Assembly: GCA_034401795.1 (NCBI GenBank)
Contig: CM067365.1
Span: 17,103,166 to 17,167,165, forward strand
Length of the DNA: 64,000 bases
Direction: 5' to 3'
Source: Chaetoderma sp. LZ-2023a
Lineage: Eukaryota; Mollusca; Caudofoveata; Chaetodermatida; Chaetodermatidae
Shown: piece by piece, positions 49,531 through 62,560 of the stretch
Position numbering within the stretch: position 1 is the stretch's first letter
Layout: each line of letters opens with the position of its first letter
The notes under the pieces: model-generated
The model's database searches: none
Told to the model about the DNA's origin: nothing
Seen by the model: the letters and a program-made list of their open reading frames with translations, nothing else
Position numbers and translations under genes: made by a program

Positions 49531-51465
49531 TCCCTTCTTATGGTGGCGGGTTACAATATAAAAGAGCTACAGTCTTCGAGCCGCCAACATTAATGTGAGA
49601 TAGAGCATATTTTTAGGGCAAAATAAAAAATAGTTTTGTTTCCTGTAAACCTCACTGGTGAAATTTTTCCTTTTTTCACTAGGCCGGGAATAAAAATATT
49701 TTTTCTACCCAACATAAATGCTAAAACAGCCATACATCTGTCAAACTAAACAAATTACAATGTTTTAAGGCCATTTGTATGCAATATGAATCCCTTTTGC
49801 TACTTGTGATATGAAAAACATGACAAATTTGACAATTACAACCATATTTAATGAACATCCAATTAAATATCTGAAATAGAAATATTAATGATCTTTTTAA
49901 AATAAATTAATAATTGAAAAAAACCCCAAATTTTCTCCTTCCCTACTTGTCTTTTTTCCGCACCCGGTTTGCAGGAAACACAATTTTTTTATGGATGGCC
50001 TCAGCATGTGGTGGTCTATTTAGTACTGTTATAATGGCTAAGTTGTACCCATGTGTGGAGAACTCATGGCTGGCGGTTTAGTAATGCCATCATCAGATTG
50101 GTATTTCAAAGGGATTTTCTGATTTGAGAAATGAAAGCAAGGCTAAATGAACCGTCATGACCATAGGCTACATCAAAATGGCAGAGTTTTATATTCCGCA
50201 GAAATTTAAATAAGCTGTGGATATCCGAGCTTTTACCCTAAAACATGGAAAAAACCTGGGGAATAATAGAGAGCATGAAAAATACATGCATTGATCTGGC
50301 ACACAGCCCATTATAGAGTAAGATTAAGTAAATGGTTATACACTGGTTGAATTGACTCCTTTTACCATAGTAACGTATTGAAATAAATACGACAGTCTGT
50401 TCAGATAAGTTTTATATTACAAGATAGACAACCGACAATATTGCCAATATTCGGAAATCAGACGATGACGATAATGATATCGCAATATTCTCGATATTAT
50501 CAGAAAATTGCCCAGCTCTAGCGGGTTGCTAGATGTCGATCATCACCACCATCATCAAGGTGCAGCTGCTACATTTGAGGACATTCTTGCACCGATCCTA
50601 ATATGATTAAACTGTAGTGTTTTTGGATGATTACTTATAACAACCGTGATAATGACATTGTTTGAAAACCAAAGACCGACAATAGGCCTAAAAGTCATCC
50701 AATGTCGAAACAGACAATGAGCTCTTTCGATTGGGCTACACTAGTATCGGGTTGAATTCGTTTGTGCGAGTTTAGCAGAATTTAATACATGTAACGATCC
50801 TGATAATGCAGGTTCTGGGCTACACAGTATTGCCACAGTAAAGGCACATAACCTGCATTATCAGTGTCATTGGCATGGTATGACTATGGTGTCATAATTG
50901 AATCTATGTGACATCACAACAAGTGTTGCAGATAGGGTTGGCAGCAATTTCCCAGTGCAGGAAATACCCGCAAATAATGCCCCGGGAAATACACCAATAA
51001 GTGGGTAATCCTCATCAGAAATGATAGATTTAAAACTAAATATCCTAAATAAAAACAACTCGGATTTTGGAATCACCAATCTACATCGTTGGTCCCTATG
51101 GGATCTGGCGTGTGAGATGGGTGTATCCCGTACTTCACTTGTTCTTCTCTAACATAGGTTTTTGTTTAGATCCTCAGGGTATGAGGAAGAACATGTATAA
51201 TTTTAAAGGACACGTTCTGTCCACTATGATTGGGCAAATTAAAATGTTGAGCAACAGGAGTATCTTTGTGTTTTTAATATCCCTTCGATATTCTTCCGCC
51301 CGTATGTGGAATTCATGTTTGGTTTCCTCCACAAACTGTTAGTGGCATTATGTGCATGTGAGTATTTATATGACCTTGCGTGTGTCACAATATGTCTTGA
51401 CCTTACATCTGTATTTTAGGCCCATGTGAATGTTAGTGAATTCACGTTTACTATCCATTTTGTGA
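49530..51465. other. No gene recognised
   Basis: AT-rich. Contains an inverted pair cctgataatgcaggtt / aacctgcattatcag at about 50798-50872 and atcgcaatattctcgatatt-type motifs near 50430-50510, both probably small MITEs. Short open frames here show no domain. Confidence 0.5.
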
Positions 51466-51867
51466 CAGAAAAACCCCCCAACAGACTACCCTTGAGGGTT
51501 GGTCTGTAGTTTTATTAACCACTATAAAACGTAATTACTGTTCAATCACTACTAGCTAATTCAACTACTCTGCATTTAGCCACCAGAATAAGATTTGTAT
51601 GCTTGCTTACATACCCCTATATGCCTATTCCATTTCAATATATACCCTCAACCAGGCTACTGGTAGGGTACCACCCCACCCACCCTTATGACCTGAAAGA
51701 GACTGGCACCAGTCTGTACTCAATCCTTGGTGACACCTATCACTAAGCACGCCTGCGCATGCGCAATGGAGGCCAAATAGGAAACAGATTCACTTTTCTA
51801 AATTTAAGTGCCAAATATTACAAACAGATTCTCAAATCATTCCCATGCGGGGTGGTTGAGGCCGGGT

Positions 51868-51995
51868 AGTAGTGATTGAACGGTAAGTATGTTTTACAGT
51901 GGTTAATAAAACTACATACCAACCCGCAAGGGGGGTCTGTTGGGGATTGTTATTACACCACAAAAACATCTATACCGTTCAATCACTACTTGCTA
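51868..51995. other. Internal complementary region of the second DIRS element
   Basis: gtagtgattgaacggtaagt to ggtctgttgggg is the complement of the left end (51470-51565). ttacaccacaaaaacatc to aatcactacttgct is the complement of the right end (58220-58258). Confidence 0.8.
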
Positions 51996-52222
51996 AAACC
52001 GTAGATTTGGTCAGTGCCCCACTTAAAACTGTTGGTGGGTAGAGATTTGTGAATCGTTAAACAAGGATAAAAATTAAACAAATCATATCCAAATGTTAAT
52101 AAATTAACATAACAGTGCATCCATAACAAATCACAGAGTGATTATCAAACAAGGAAAATTGTCAACTCAATGAAATAAACAAAACAAGAGAATATTCTCG
52201 CCATATCTGACAGACATACAGA

Positions 52223-53366
52223 CTAATGAAATTGGTGAGATGTGCTTGGTAAATGAGCCTTGGCTTGTTTTGTTAAAATCATTATATTTCTAAAAAAGGA
52301 GGTCGCTGGGCTCTGATCCTTTAAATAGAAAGCGGTAAAAGTCGATTCAGATTTCCAACCTGCGACTTGCATAACGTTGTCCAATGATGAGCCGGCAAAA
52401 AGAGCGAAGGAAGTAGCCATACCATGAAGGTCGAGAGCCTTGACATAGGCTAAATTGATCTCACCTGGGGAGGCAATCTCATAGCATAATTTTATGGTTT
52501 CACAGATCCATCTGGCAACTGTGGCCTTAGAAACTGGTCTAGCCACCTCCTCCGCGTATGGAACCCATAAGTGCGAAGAATCATATCTTTTAAAATTGCT
52601 ACGACGTTTATAGACTTTTAAGGCCCTGATATGACATCAGAATCTGTCGGATGGCGAAAAAGATGATAAAGATTTAAGAATAATAGGTTTGGCTGAGTAA
52701 TGGTTAGATTGGGTCTTCAATAAAAAATCCCTTCTGGGATATAAAACTAGACCGTCCCCAGATTCGATAAATCTGTATTTTTCTGCGGAAAGAGCATGAA
52801 TTTCGGATCTTCTCCTAGCTGAAGTGGCAGCAACAAGGAAAACAACCTTAAGAGTCAATAGTTTGAGACTGATAGATCCAATTGTCTCAAAATGGTGACC
52901 TGCCAAGACTTGAAGAATCAAGGCCAAATTTCAGGAAGACAAAGGCTTAGCCCCTGGAGGACGAATACTGGCCAACCCTCTAATAAAACCATTGAGAATC
53001 TTCAAATCCTTGTTATCAGCATTCAGAAGACAAGGAAGAGAAGAAGCCAAAGAAATCTATAACCCCTAACGGTGATAGCTGATAAATGAAATGAATCGAA
53101 TAGATACGATTAAAAAACAACAACAAAGAAACCCACAAAAACCTAACACCTAGGAAACAGAAACAGAATCAGGCAAGAAACCATGTTTTAAACACCATTC
53201 TCCAAAGCTTTAATAGTCGACCTTTGTACAAATTCAACAGGTCGACTCCCTCCTGAAGAGACAATGATTTCCCGAGATCTTGAAGAAAAGTTGATCTCAG
53301 AGACTGGACACTCCAAAATTCTCCAAACACACAGGGTGAAGAATTCTGGATTAGATGAAGATGCAA
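52223..53366 (-). pseudogene. DIRS tyrosine recombinase remnant
   Basis: Pieces in order on the - strand: LSLQEGVDLLNLYKGR (about 53280), LILQVLAGHHFETIGSISLK and [19 protein letters not shown] (52927-52740), then KATVARWICETIKLCYEIA, ALDLHGMATSFALFAG and GWKSESTFTAFYLKD (52546-52330). They align with the intact element's recombinase, but frameshifts separate them and the HxxR motif is lost (AHSVRG became LDLHG). Confidence 0.88.
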
Positions 53367-54960
53367 GCCCCTTACTTGAGCGAGATCTGATGATACTGGG
53401 AGAAGGCTAGCAAAATCTTACCATTAGATCGAGAAAGGCTACCAATCAGATCCTCTTTGACCATAAGGGAGCTGCTAGAAGAAATTCTTTAAACTGGTCC
53501 ATGACTCTTCAGAACCATTAGAATCAGGAATATTGAAATGAACATGAAATCAAACAATCCTGTCCAGAACTGAGACCAAACCTGACTGCCCGAAAAGGGA
53601 GACATGAAAGATGAGCTCTGGGCAACAGACATGTCGCAAAAAGATCTACATGGGGAAGACCCAGAAGCTTGAAAACGCTTTTGGCAACCAACCTCCTAAA
53701 CTGCCACTCGGTGAGTGAGAACTTGCTAGGACTGAACTACTGGTCCGCAAGAAATATCCGTCTGTCTGGAACATGACTGGGAACTAGAAAGATTTGGATC
53801 TAGAGACATCCCAAGAAAAGGATTCAAAATCCCCATATAAAGAGGGACAGACCTCGTTCCTCCGTCTGAAAATGAAAGAAAACCCTGTGGCATTGACTGA
53901 TCGAATCGAGATCTTGATGCCTACCACTCGATCCGACCAAAAGTGGAGGCTTCTTGATAAGTCACAACTCCACTAAATTGATGTGAGAAAATGACTCCTC
54001 CAGGGACCAAAGACTGGCAAAATCAGGGAGTCCCAAACTGCTCCCCACCCCTCCTGTGAAAAACGATGAAATAATCACCTGAGGGGGGAACTAGAATGTA
54101 CTGGCTGCTTCTAGAAGATCAGGAACATTAGAAAGTCTTCTCACCAACGTCACCCTGGGAATGACATTCTCGACGCTGATCATCAAGCCTAGAATCCTAA
54201 GAAAAAAATCTTCCCAGACATAGAAAGAGGATGTCAGGGTGACCACTGTCAACAAGATTGCCTCTACCCTTGTCTCTGAAGTTAAAAACTTGACCCTGAA
54301 AACAGCTCGAGGGAGATGCCTAGATGGAAGAAACTTGAGAAGGAACTAGGCTTGACTTATTGAAAAATAAAACTCAACCTAGGCTGCAAGGCGAACTGCA
54401 AACCTTTGGAATAAATCTTGAAAGAATTGAGAAAGACCTAGCTTTTATTAACCGATCGTCTATAAAGCCTAAAGAAGAATAAGACGACAGCGCAAGACAC
54501 CTGCCATGGCTGAGACCAGACGAGTGAAAAGAAAGGCGTCACGGTCAGATCGAAGGTCATGGCTCAAACTGCCATACCATATCCTTGAATGCAAAACTCA
54601 TGTACCTTCGGAAGGAAAGGTAAAAAAGGCACATGAAATAGGCATCCTAACGATCGATAGAAAAGGATCACATCCTGGAGGACTCCATCCTGAATTTAGG
54701 AGATAATGAAAGAAGATATAATTTCTTCAGGAAGATAAAAGGACGCCAGCCTTCTAAGAATTGGAGACTATGAAGATCGTTGAACAGAAGCTCAGGTCTA
54801 CTTTCCAAGGTAGAGCCTCTTCTATAGTCTCCTTGACAATCATAGAAAACCAGCACCCCCTCTAATGCTAATAGCATCTGATTGGATGGAACAGAAGACC
54901 ATTTGGGAGAAGAGACTGCGGAGAAGGGTCCTAGATCCAAGAAGAACATCCGGCCCTTTT
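53367..54960 (-). pseudogene. DIRS reverse transcriptase / RNase H remnant
   Basis: Heavily decayed. The clearest match is 54760-54670 on the - strand, EGWRPFIFLKKLYLLSLSPK and FRMESSRM, against [16 protein letters not shown] and FKMETVRSV of the intact element. The order (recombinase nearer the left end, then polymerase) agrees with the intact element. Confidence 0.7.
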
Positions 54961-55499
54961 GATAAGGCCCGCCCTTAGAGTTGGGGCTAACTTACTATAT
55001 GCTAAAGAGGACTGCTCATAGAAACACATAGTTTATATATGCCATGAAGCTCAAACCATAAAATCCTGGGCTATATCCTTATTCTTAGCCATCACAAAAA
55101 GTGGTAACTCGCGTTTATTTTGGTTATTTTAATTTTACCGCTTACTTTGAATGGAGGAAAAAGAATCATAGAAGTATAGCGTTACTTATTAAAAAGCTGA
55201 AGACCCTGAAAACATTATAGATAATTTTATTTATAGTGATTTAACCAGATTTCGTGGCAAACCGAAAACCCATAGTAAGCCTATGGGAGGGGTTAGAATC
55301 AAGATATAGCCTAATCCTGTACCTGAGAATATGCAATAAGCCCCGCCTGGTATTCGAAAACATCAAATCGTGACTGAATTTAACAAGATAGTAAGGAAAA
55401 TGCAATTAGGGTTTCCCAAACCACTGCTTGAAATGTTAAATTAGTCCTTCCAGAAATGGTGTCGCTCCAGGGAACTAAGGGAAATTTAATTGTGATGAC

Positions 55500-56375
55500 A
55501 TCATCGCAACTATGAATTGAATGCATGATATGGGCCTGTTAAGTGAACTATGGCAATCCTTTGACTGTCTTGGAGTCTGGCATAACCAGGGATCAAAATT
55601 TAAACAAAGCTTTGCCATTGAAAATTATCTTCATTTTGAAAAGAATTTCACAGAATGCAGAAACATTACAAAATTCATGATAGGTGCACACACCGTACAA
55701 ATTGAGGAAGATAGGCACAAAACACCACTAATACCGGCTCATCTATGATTCTGTAAGCTTTGCAACCAGAATCTAATCGAGGATGAAAAACCACTTTATA
55801 AAGGAATGTCCACAATACAATCAGGAGAGACAAATGCTCTTTAAAAAGCTTAATGAGTTTACTAATTTTGTCTCGCTTGATAGGTGTAGCCAATTAAAAT
55901 TTTTAATGTCATATAATAATGGAGATAGTGATCTAATAAAAATTGTTATTGATTACATCAACGTTTGCCTAGCTGCTCGGGCTTGTACTTTAAATCCTAT
56001 GCAATGACACAATTCATCAGATTGTCATCCTGTACATGAGGAAGGTTCATATGATGATTGCATAACTGTGTCCTATATTTTAATCAATATCATTGATTCC
56101 TGTTAAATTCACCATACCTCACTGTATTTGATATATGGTTTAATTAGATATCTCAAACAATCCGATATTTATGCCCAGTGGCAGTAAACTTAAATCATAG
56201 CCCTACACATTAAACCTGTAAATTATTTATTTATTTATTTATTTTTTATATTTATTGTCTTAGAACCTATATTTTCATCTTTGTAAAATGTAGTTAAATG
56301 TTTGTACCATGGCGTATGTCATTATGTTTGATATGCCAATAAAAGGATTGATTGATTGATTGATAATGAATCTCC
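55500..56375 (+). pseudogene. LINE 3' end with (GATT)n tail, inside the second DIRS element
   Basis: On the + strand: CKLCNQNLIEDE, KECPQYNQERQMLFKKL and FLMSYNNGDSDLIKIVIDYI form the Cys/His C-terminus of a LINE polymerase. Two frames are needed. 3' UTR follows to gccaataaaaggattgattg, a short tandem tail at 56336-56365 that marks the end of the element. Confidence 0.8.
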
Positions 56376-57539
56376 AGGATCAGCTCGAATGTTAAATGCA
56401 CAAAACACTGATTTTTGATTAACAACAAATGAAGACGTCATAAATACGCATTTATGAAATAAAGCGAAATACACACTTCTGGGTTGAATCACGCGCAGAG
56501 ACGTCATACCTAATCATGCCAATAGAATGAAATTCAACTGCCAAATTGAAATAAAAATTGAGATTTAGAGTAAAAAATTACGCTAGAAAAAAGGAAAGAA
56601 AGAGTCAAACTGACAGAAAAGATGATGATCGACAGCTACCGGAAGGAAAACAACAAAATTAAAAAAAATGTACTAGCCGAGAGAACTGATGCCGAGATGT
56701 AAGGAAAGAACAAGCTTTGAAGTAAAAGGATAAAACTAGAAGCGAGCCTCAAAGATGAAAAATAATAGAGAAAAAGTAAGAAAAACGCTGAAAAGACAAA
56801 GATGCGATATGAAACCAGGGCGAAATGACTCGCTGAAACCATGATGACAGAGAAGAAAACTTGGCTTTTACTCCTTCTTCCTTTTCCCTTTTTGGGTTAT
56901 TTCTCCGTACTTAGTGTATTTTTATTCTTGTGGTCATTATTCTTGGTGCCATTCTCTTCCCTATGTATCCGCTTCTGATTCTATTTCCTTTCAGTGACTG
57001 TCAGATTTAGAATAAGAATTACACTAGAATCAGGGCAACAAATTAACTCCCTTTGGTTAAAATAAAGGAAAAAAGAGCGAGAAAATGCTTGAACGGCCCG
57101 AAGACAACTGGCCATCTAAAGCTAAATGAAAGGACAAATTATGTATCTAGAGATAATGCGTAGAATAGACTGACTTATCGGCTGAGTGAGACCATTCAAA
57201 ATTAAGCGATGATACGCGCATATGAAATAAGCTGCAACAAAAAAAAACCCCAAAAAACCCCATATGGCAACCAGTCGAAAGAGTCTTTAACTACGTTGAA
57301 ATATTGTCCCTGATAAAAGAATAAATGCTGAATATCTATATAATATCAAGAGAGTCTTCGAGACTGGCAATATCTTGGTATGAAAATTTTCAGCCATTAA
57401 ACATTCCGATTTTTAAAAACAATTACGGAAATCAGACTAACTCTTAGGCAAGATGATGACTAGATCCTAGGAAAGCGAACATGTAAACCGGACCTGAAGA
57501 ACAAACCTGGAACCCCAGGACGTTCTCTATCACCGGCAC

Positions 57540-57925
57540 GAAAACCGGAAATAACCCTATCCCCGGATGTATGAAATCCGGAAGTGGAAAAATTTTTGAA
57601 CCGGAAATACATGAACCGGAAGTAGAATAGCAAACGGAAATGCGCAAACCAGAAGTAGACAACCGGAAACTGAACAGGATTCTACAGACCTCGATGTACA
57701 GCAAAAAAACAGACGTAAAATAGGAACCGGAAATACGTATAACGGAAGAAGAAAACAGGAAGCGGAATAACCGAAAACAGAAACGGGAAGGAGCCCAGGG
57801 GCTTGCCGACCCGAATCTATCAAGCACCTACCGGAAGTACTTGTCAAACCGGAAGCTATTTTTTTCTTTACTAAGAAAGGATTTCCAGGTGATCTCTTGA
57901 TGTTTCTGGCTACCGGAATCACGGA
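57540..57925. repeat. Cluster of accggaa motifs
   Basis: At least nine ccggaa cores (for example about 57545, 57570, 57601, 57616, 57662, 57727, 57830, 57849, 57914), all in the + orientation, several as accggaagt. Near the 5' (right) end of the second DIRS element. accggaagt is the core bound by ETS-family factors in animals; the role here is unknown. Confidence 0.7.
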
Positions 57926-58259
57926 AAATTGAACTTTGGCATAGGCAGCTGAATTGGGGATTTCTATCGCCGACACCACTGCTTAATGCCTCTGTTTCCT
58001 ATTTGGGCTCAATTGCGCATGCGCAGGCATGCTTAGTGACAGGTGTCACCAAGAAGTTAGTACAGACTGGTGCCAGTCTCTTTCAGGGCATATGCTGGAG
58101 GTGTACCCTACCAGTAGCCTGGTTGAGGGTATATATTGAAATTGAATAGGCATATGGGGGTATGTCAGCAGGCATAAAAATCTTATTCTGGGGGCTAAAT
58201 GCAGAGTAGTTGATTTAGCAAGTAGTGATAGAACGGTATAGATGTTTTTGTGGTGTAAA

Positions 58260-60080
58260 AACAACTACGTTTTCTGGTGAATAGATAGATAGGTTTTTGA
58301 AAGGGTTTTCCTTGGAACCCCGTAGCGGTGGGAAACTCAAGTTTGGTCATGACAGCTCTGTCTTAGAAAGCGTGATTCTCTCTGTAGCCCAACATTAGTG
58401 GTGTAAGCAGTGCGTTTCTACACTTGAGACTGCTTTCTAGCAATTCCTGATTCATTTGGATGATTTCTTTTGCCTTATGGCTTTGAGTGTGAAAACCAAT
58501 AATGCATGGGAGTATGTGTGTTTATCTCCAAATTTATTTGGATTGTCTCCTTCAACAGATTAGTCAAGAGTTTCGCTCGGTCTGCATGGAAAGAGTGATG
58601 CGCTTGCTGCCATCAACCAGTATAGAGCATCTGAGTACAGGATACAGGACGCCTGGATGCAGATTCTCAGCTTCAATGAATAGTTCAACTGGTCAGGAAC
58701 TCTTCTTGTGGTTTTCTTACGCTGGATCAGTTGGATCCAAATCCTAATGTCAGTGCTCTGATCTGCACTTGCTTTTATACTCTCTGTCCCGGTTGGGAGT
58801 AACCGGAATGAGGAAAATCAGATTTTCTAGTTTGCAACCGGAAATGTTGAATTTGCAACCGGAAATTTCATTTTGTAATCGGAATTGTGTTTTGTGTAAC
58901 CGTATTTTTGATTGTTCTAACCAAAAATAGTTTTTGTGTAAACAGATTTTTTTATTATTGGATTAGTGTAACCGTTAGATACCTTTTGATGAAACCATTA
59001 AAGTTTTGATTGTTGTTTCTGAGGGCTAGTGTAACCGTCAAGAACTACAAATGTAACCGGAAATTTTTCTCAGTGTTTATTAGTTGTCAATCTGACTGAA
59101 ACAACATTCATGTGGCTTGAGGATTCCCAATATTTCGGGTTTTGGTAGTATAATTCGCATTTGGTTGACATAGGTTTCTATTGTTATAGAATAACCGTAA
59201 GTGGAGTGATTCAGATTTATGGCGTTTCGTACTTTGTTTAGTTATACTCATCAGGGAAAATGAAATTGGATTTAGTTGTCGATTAAGAGCAATTCAGATC
59301 AAATGTGTATGATTCGAATATGTCTGCTTAGACTCATGCATTGGGCAAACTAGGTGTTGCAATAGCGACACTTGTAGATACCTGTACAGGTAAGTCATAC
59401 AATTTTGGCTAACTGATTTCAATTGACGCAAAAGGAGCGGAATTAGTAGTAGTCAGTGTGACATCATTTGATGACGTTTAATGTCAATCTATGCATATTT
59501 CTTGTACGCCACAGACTAAAAAGTAGACAGATGACTTGATTAACGATATTGCCAATCGAGAAGTGGGATGCCGATATATTTGACAACTTTCGCATCTCAA
59601 CTCAGCCGTATTACTGGCGGTAATTTGAAGAGTAAGTTTTCTCGGAAATTGTAAACAAAGACATGCATCGATGATTGAGCTTATTGGATTGTTTATCTAT
59701 GACCTTATTGTTATTTCGCGACCAGAGGTAAACGAAATGGATTTATATATTATTGGTTCTGCTGCTCTCTTACCACAATCGATAACTTTCTTGGTTAAAT
59801 TAGTCATTGAGTATCTGAAAACTTAGAAATAACAGCACATTTACAAATAATCATTGATGACTGGAACTTACTAATAATTCCTTAGAAAACAAATATTTCA
59901 CTATTGCCCTGGTTACAAACATTCTATCACCATTTACTGTGTGGCCAGTATCCTCTGATCAAAGATATAGAGAACCGGGGAGCTGAAATAAACTTGCTCT
60001 ATCATGGAAGTGTGCCCAAAATCAAAAACAATTATCACATTTGAACCTGAAAATTCCAGAACTTCACGTTTACAGTCATT
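58260..60080. other. No gene recognised; second ccggaa cluster
   Basis: 58795-59065 has taaccggaa-type motifs again (about 58800, 58848, 58859, 59057) with many decayed gtaacc versions, outside the DIRS element. The rest is AT-rich with no domain or splice pattern I could support. Confidence 0.5.
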
Positions 60081-60089
60081 ATAAATGTA

Positions 60090-60175
60090 AGATGTTGAAT
60101 ATTTTGAATCCAATATGAAGCTGGTGTTGCCGTAGCCAGCTTAAAGTCAAATTAGTTTCAAAATATTCAACAGAA
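60090..60175. repeat. H2 palindrome copy
   Basis: gatgttgaatattttgaatcc and tagtttcaaaatattcaaca arms around agctggtgttgccgtagccagct. Confidence 0.75.
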
Positions 60176-60179
60176 TTTT

Positions 60180-61130
60180 AAAACAATCGTAACAAATTTA
60201 TTATTCGCTCTTGTCGATTGAAAAGGTTAATTCAGTAACTAGTAGTCATACTCCCTCAGACTATATATGCCCACCATTTATTATATTATTCATTTCATTT
60301 CTGCGCTAAAATCTGAGGGCGGTGTATTACCATAACAGCCGTTGTCGGGTCATAATGTTTACCAGTATATCCCTTAGTCCGAGTCTGCTCTGACTCAACC
60401 TGTCCCTGTGACAGATATATGGACAGACTCGGACTATATATCCCTATGATCTTGCGCCGTACAAAGTATGGCACAGATGTAACTGTAGTGATGGACAGCC
60501 AGACCCTCAAATTTAAATGAGCACAGACAATCATAGATACCAAACTAATGAAATGAAATCGGTATCATTTTATGAATGGAAATATTATGTAAGGAAAATA
60601 TCTATGATATCAGTTTCTTATTTTTTACATACATGTATTTGTGGATGAAATTAATTGTATACCATATCTATGGTCAAGTTTGACGGGTTAAGCATGGTTA
60701 AATATAGTTGACTAGATCCCAGCCAAAGTTGAAATAGTAAACTAGCTAATAAAGTTAGTCAACCAGAATCCTGAATGGTTTATGCAAAATTATATCAAAT
60801 TCAAAATGGCAGATAACCTTGGCTTTCCAAGTTTAAATGCACATAAACATGTAAATATTCCAATATCTAATTTAAGTTTGATGAAATTATACTTTACTTA
60901 TGTATGGCAATGTTCTCAAGGCATATTCCTTTCTCACTGTTTCTCAAATAGACGCTGTTAGACGCTTTAGCATGCTACATATAACATCCTCATTGTCATA
61001 GCATCATAGCCCACAAAATAAGACATAATTCTTGCTTTGCTGGTGAGGCTTTCATGATTGTGGGTTTTTGTATAACTGAAAATTGTAGTTGAGTTGCAAA
61101 ATTGCAATTCCTAGGGGAGAGTATAGAAAA
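60180..61130. other. No gene recognised
   Basis: AT-rich sequence. One imperfect inverted pair, agtccgagtctg / cagactcggact, at about 60377 and 60425. Nothing else to support. Confidence 0.5.
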
Positions 61131-61149
61131 GACATATTGATACAAAATC

Positions 61150-61390
61150 ATGTGATTATTTTGAAAACAATTTTACTAAAGTTGTTGCTGCCTATGACTA
61201 TAACAGGCCCAGTGAAATTATTTTTAAAATACTTATTAATTTCATTATATTTCCTTTGAAACCAGGTTTATTAACCATTTCACCGACAAATCCCTGAAAA
61301 AGTAAATTCTTTACGATTAAAACTTATTCTGTTGAATATTTTGAAATTCATTTGACTGGAAGAATTAATTTCAAAATATTCAAGAGTTTT
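61150..61390. repeat. Two H2-type palindromes, second inside a ttaaccatttcac-bounded MITE
   Basis: 61150-61235 is a decayed H2 copy. 61273-61445 begins ttaaccatttcaccgacaaa and ends gtgacagggttaaa with an H2 palindrome inside (61333-61385). The same bounded form is at about 1365-1525, in the PAN2 intron just before the exon at 1549. Confidence 0.7.
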
Positions 61391-61549
61391 TCTATATGGC
61401 TGCCTTCAAAATGAGAAATGGGGAATTCATCAGTGACAGGGTTAAAGTTCAGACAGAAATGGAATAACATTAAACAAGGTTTATTTATTGATTTTGTTTA
61501 TTTATTTAGATCCTTGCTGATTATTCTTAAGATTATCTCATTTAAAAAC

Positions 61550-62560
61550 TGTCATTCAAATTGTTGCCAAAGATATTCCGATCTTTATTTAATTTGACAA
61601 CCAATCCTGCTGCTGTCTAATAAAAGCAATAATATTTCCAAAATGTGTACCTGTAATTCTCCTACTATTAATCTTTTAATATCATTATGAAAAGGGATAA
61701 TTAACCGCCATCTAAATGAATGCCATGAATATAAGTCATGATGAAAATGGTTAACACTATGGTATAGTCATGTAATACCTGACCAGCTCTACCTGAGTTG
61801 CTTTGAAAGGAAATAATTGCCCAATCCATTGCTGAATGGTTTGAAGAGCTAAACAAGTTTCTTACTCAGACTCAGTTATCTATCACAGTTTTATGCTGTT
61901 AACCATTTAATGGCCAAGTCAGCCCAAACTGGTCTCTGCATTGGTCTTGAGTATTGCCCATTTACAAGCCAAGAGAATATTATTTTTGAAACTGCAACTG
62001 GAATGACTGGCTTTATAAGCAAGCTAGTCATTCCAGTGGACTGGGATATATTTTGAAACAGGGTTTTTAAAATTTTGGTATGACTGGGATAGCAGGATTT
62101 ATTTATTTTATTTGTTTATTTATTTATTTAGATGTGCTAAAACGATCTGACTGTTTTTGGAAACACTTGTAAATCAAACTATGCGCAAAAATATTCAGAG
62201 CTTTTATTTTATTTGTACATTTTTTAAATTTCAGATTCCTAAGTTTCATTCCTTTTCGCATGACAACTGGTCTTCATACTGAAAAGCAATGATTGTATGT
62301 ACATGATCCTTATTCCTTTCTTCTACAAATTTTAATCATTTGACATAAGTGCTTAAGAAAGGGTAATTAACCCCACTGACACCCACCCACCCAATCTAAA
62401 TGAATAATTTGAATATAAAATCCATGCTGAAAAGGGTTAAGACTCTGGTATGAGTCCTGCAAGCTAGTATAATGGAGGTGTTGTTGTAACTTGACCAGCT
62501 CTATCTAGCTTGCTTTGAAAGGTGATAATTGCCCATTCTACTAGATAAGAATTCTAGAAT
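61550..62560. repeat. Imperfect duplication of about 270 bases
   Basis: 61550-61825 and 62210-62560 share aagggataattaacc / aagggtaattaacc, atctaaatgaat, gaccagctctacctg / gaccagctctatcta and gctttgaaaggaaataattg in the same order. An H1 copy (61900-62045) lies between them. Confidence 0.75.

Larger units (their letters stand above)
51468..58258 (-). mobile_element. Second DIRS-like element, decayed, with LINE insertion
   Basis: Inverted ends pair 51481-51790 with 57985-58258 (for example cctcaaccaggctactggtaggg with its complement, gactggcaccagtctgtac, and a gcgcatgcgc core). An internal complementary region lies at 51868-51995. Recombinase and reverse transcriptase remnants are on the - strand, broken by stops. 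The gag-like region is not recognisable. A LINE remnant at 55500-56375 lies inside. Same architecture as the 29062 element but a different, older family. Confidence 0.85.

Noticed and set aside
51067-51342. 91-codon + strand ORF
   Set aside because: No domain, no splice or codon support, in AT-rich repeat-rich sequence.
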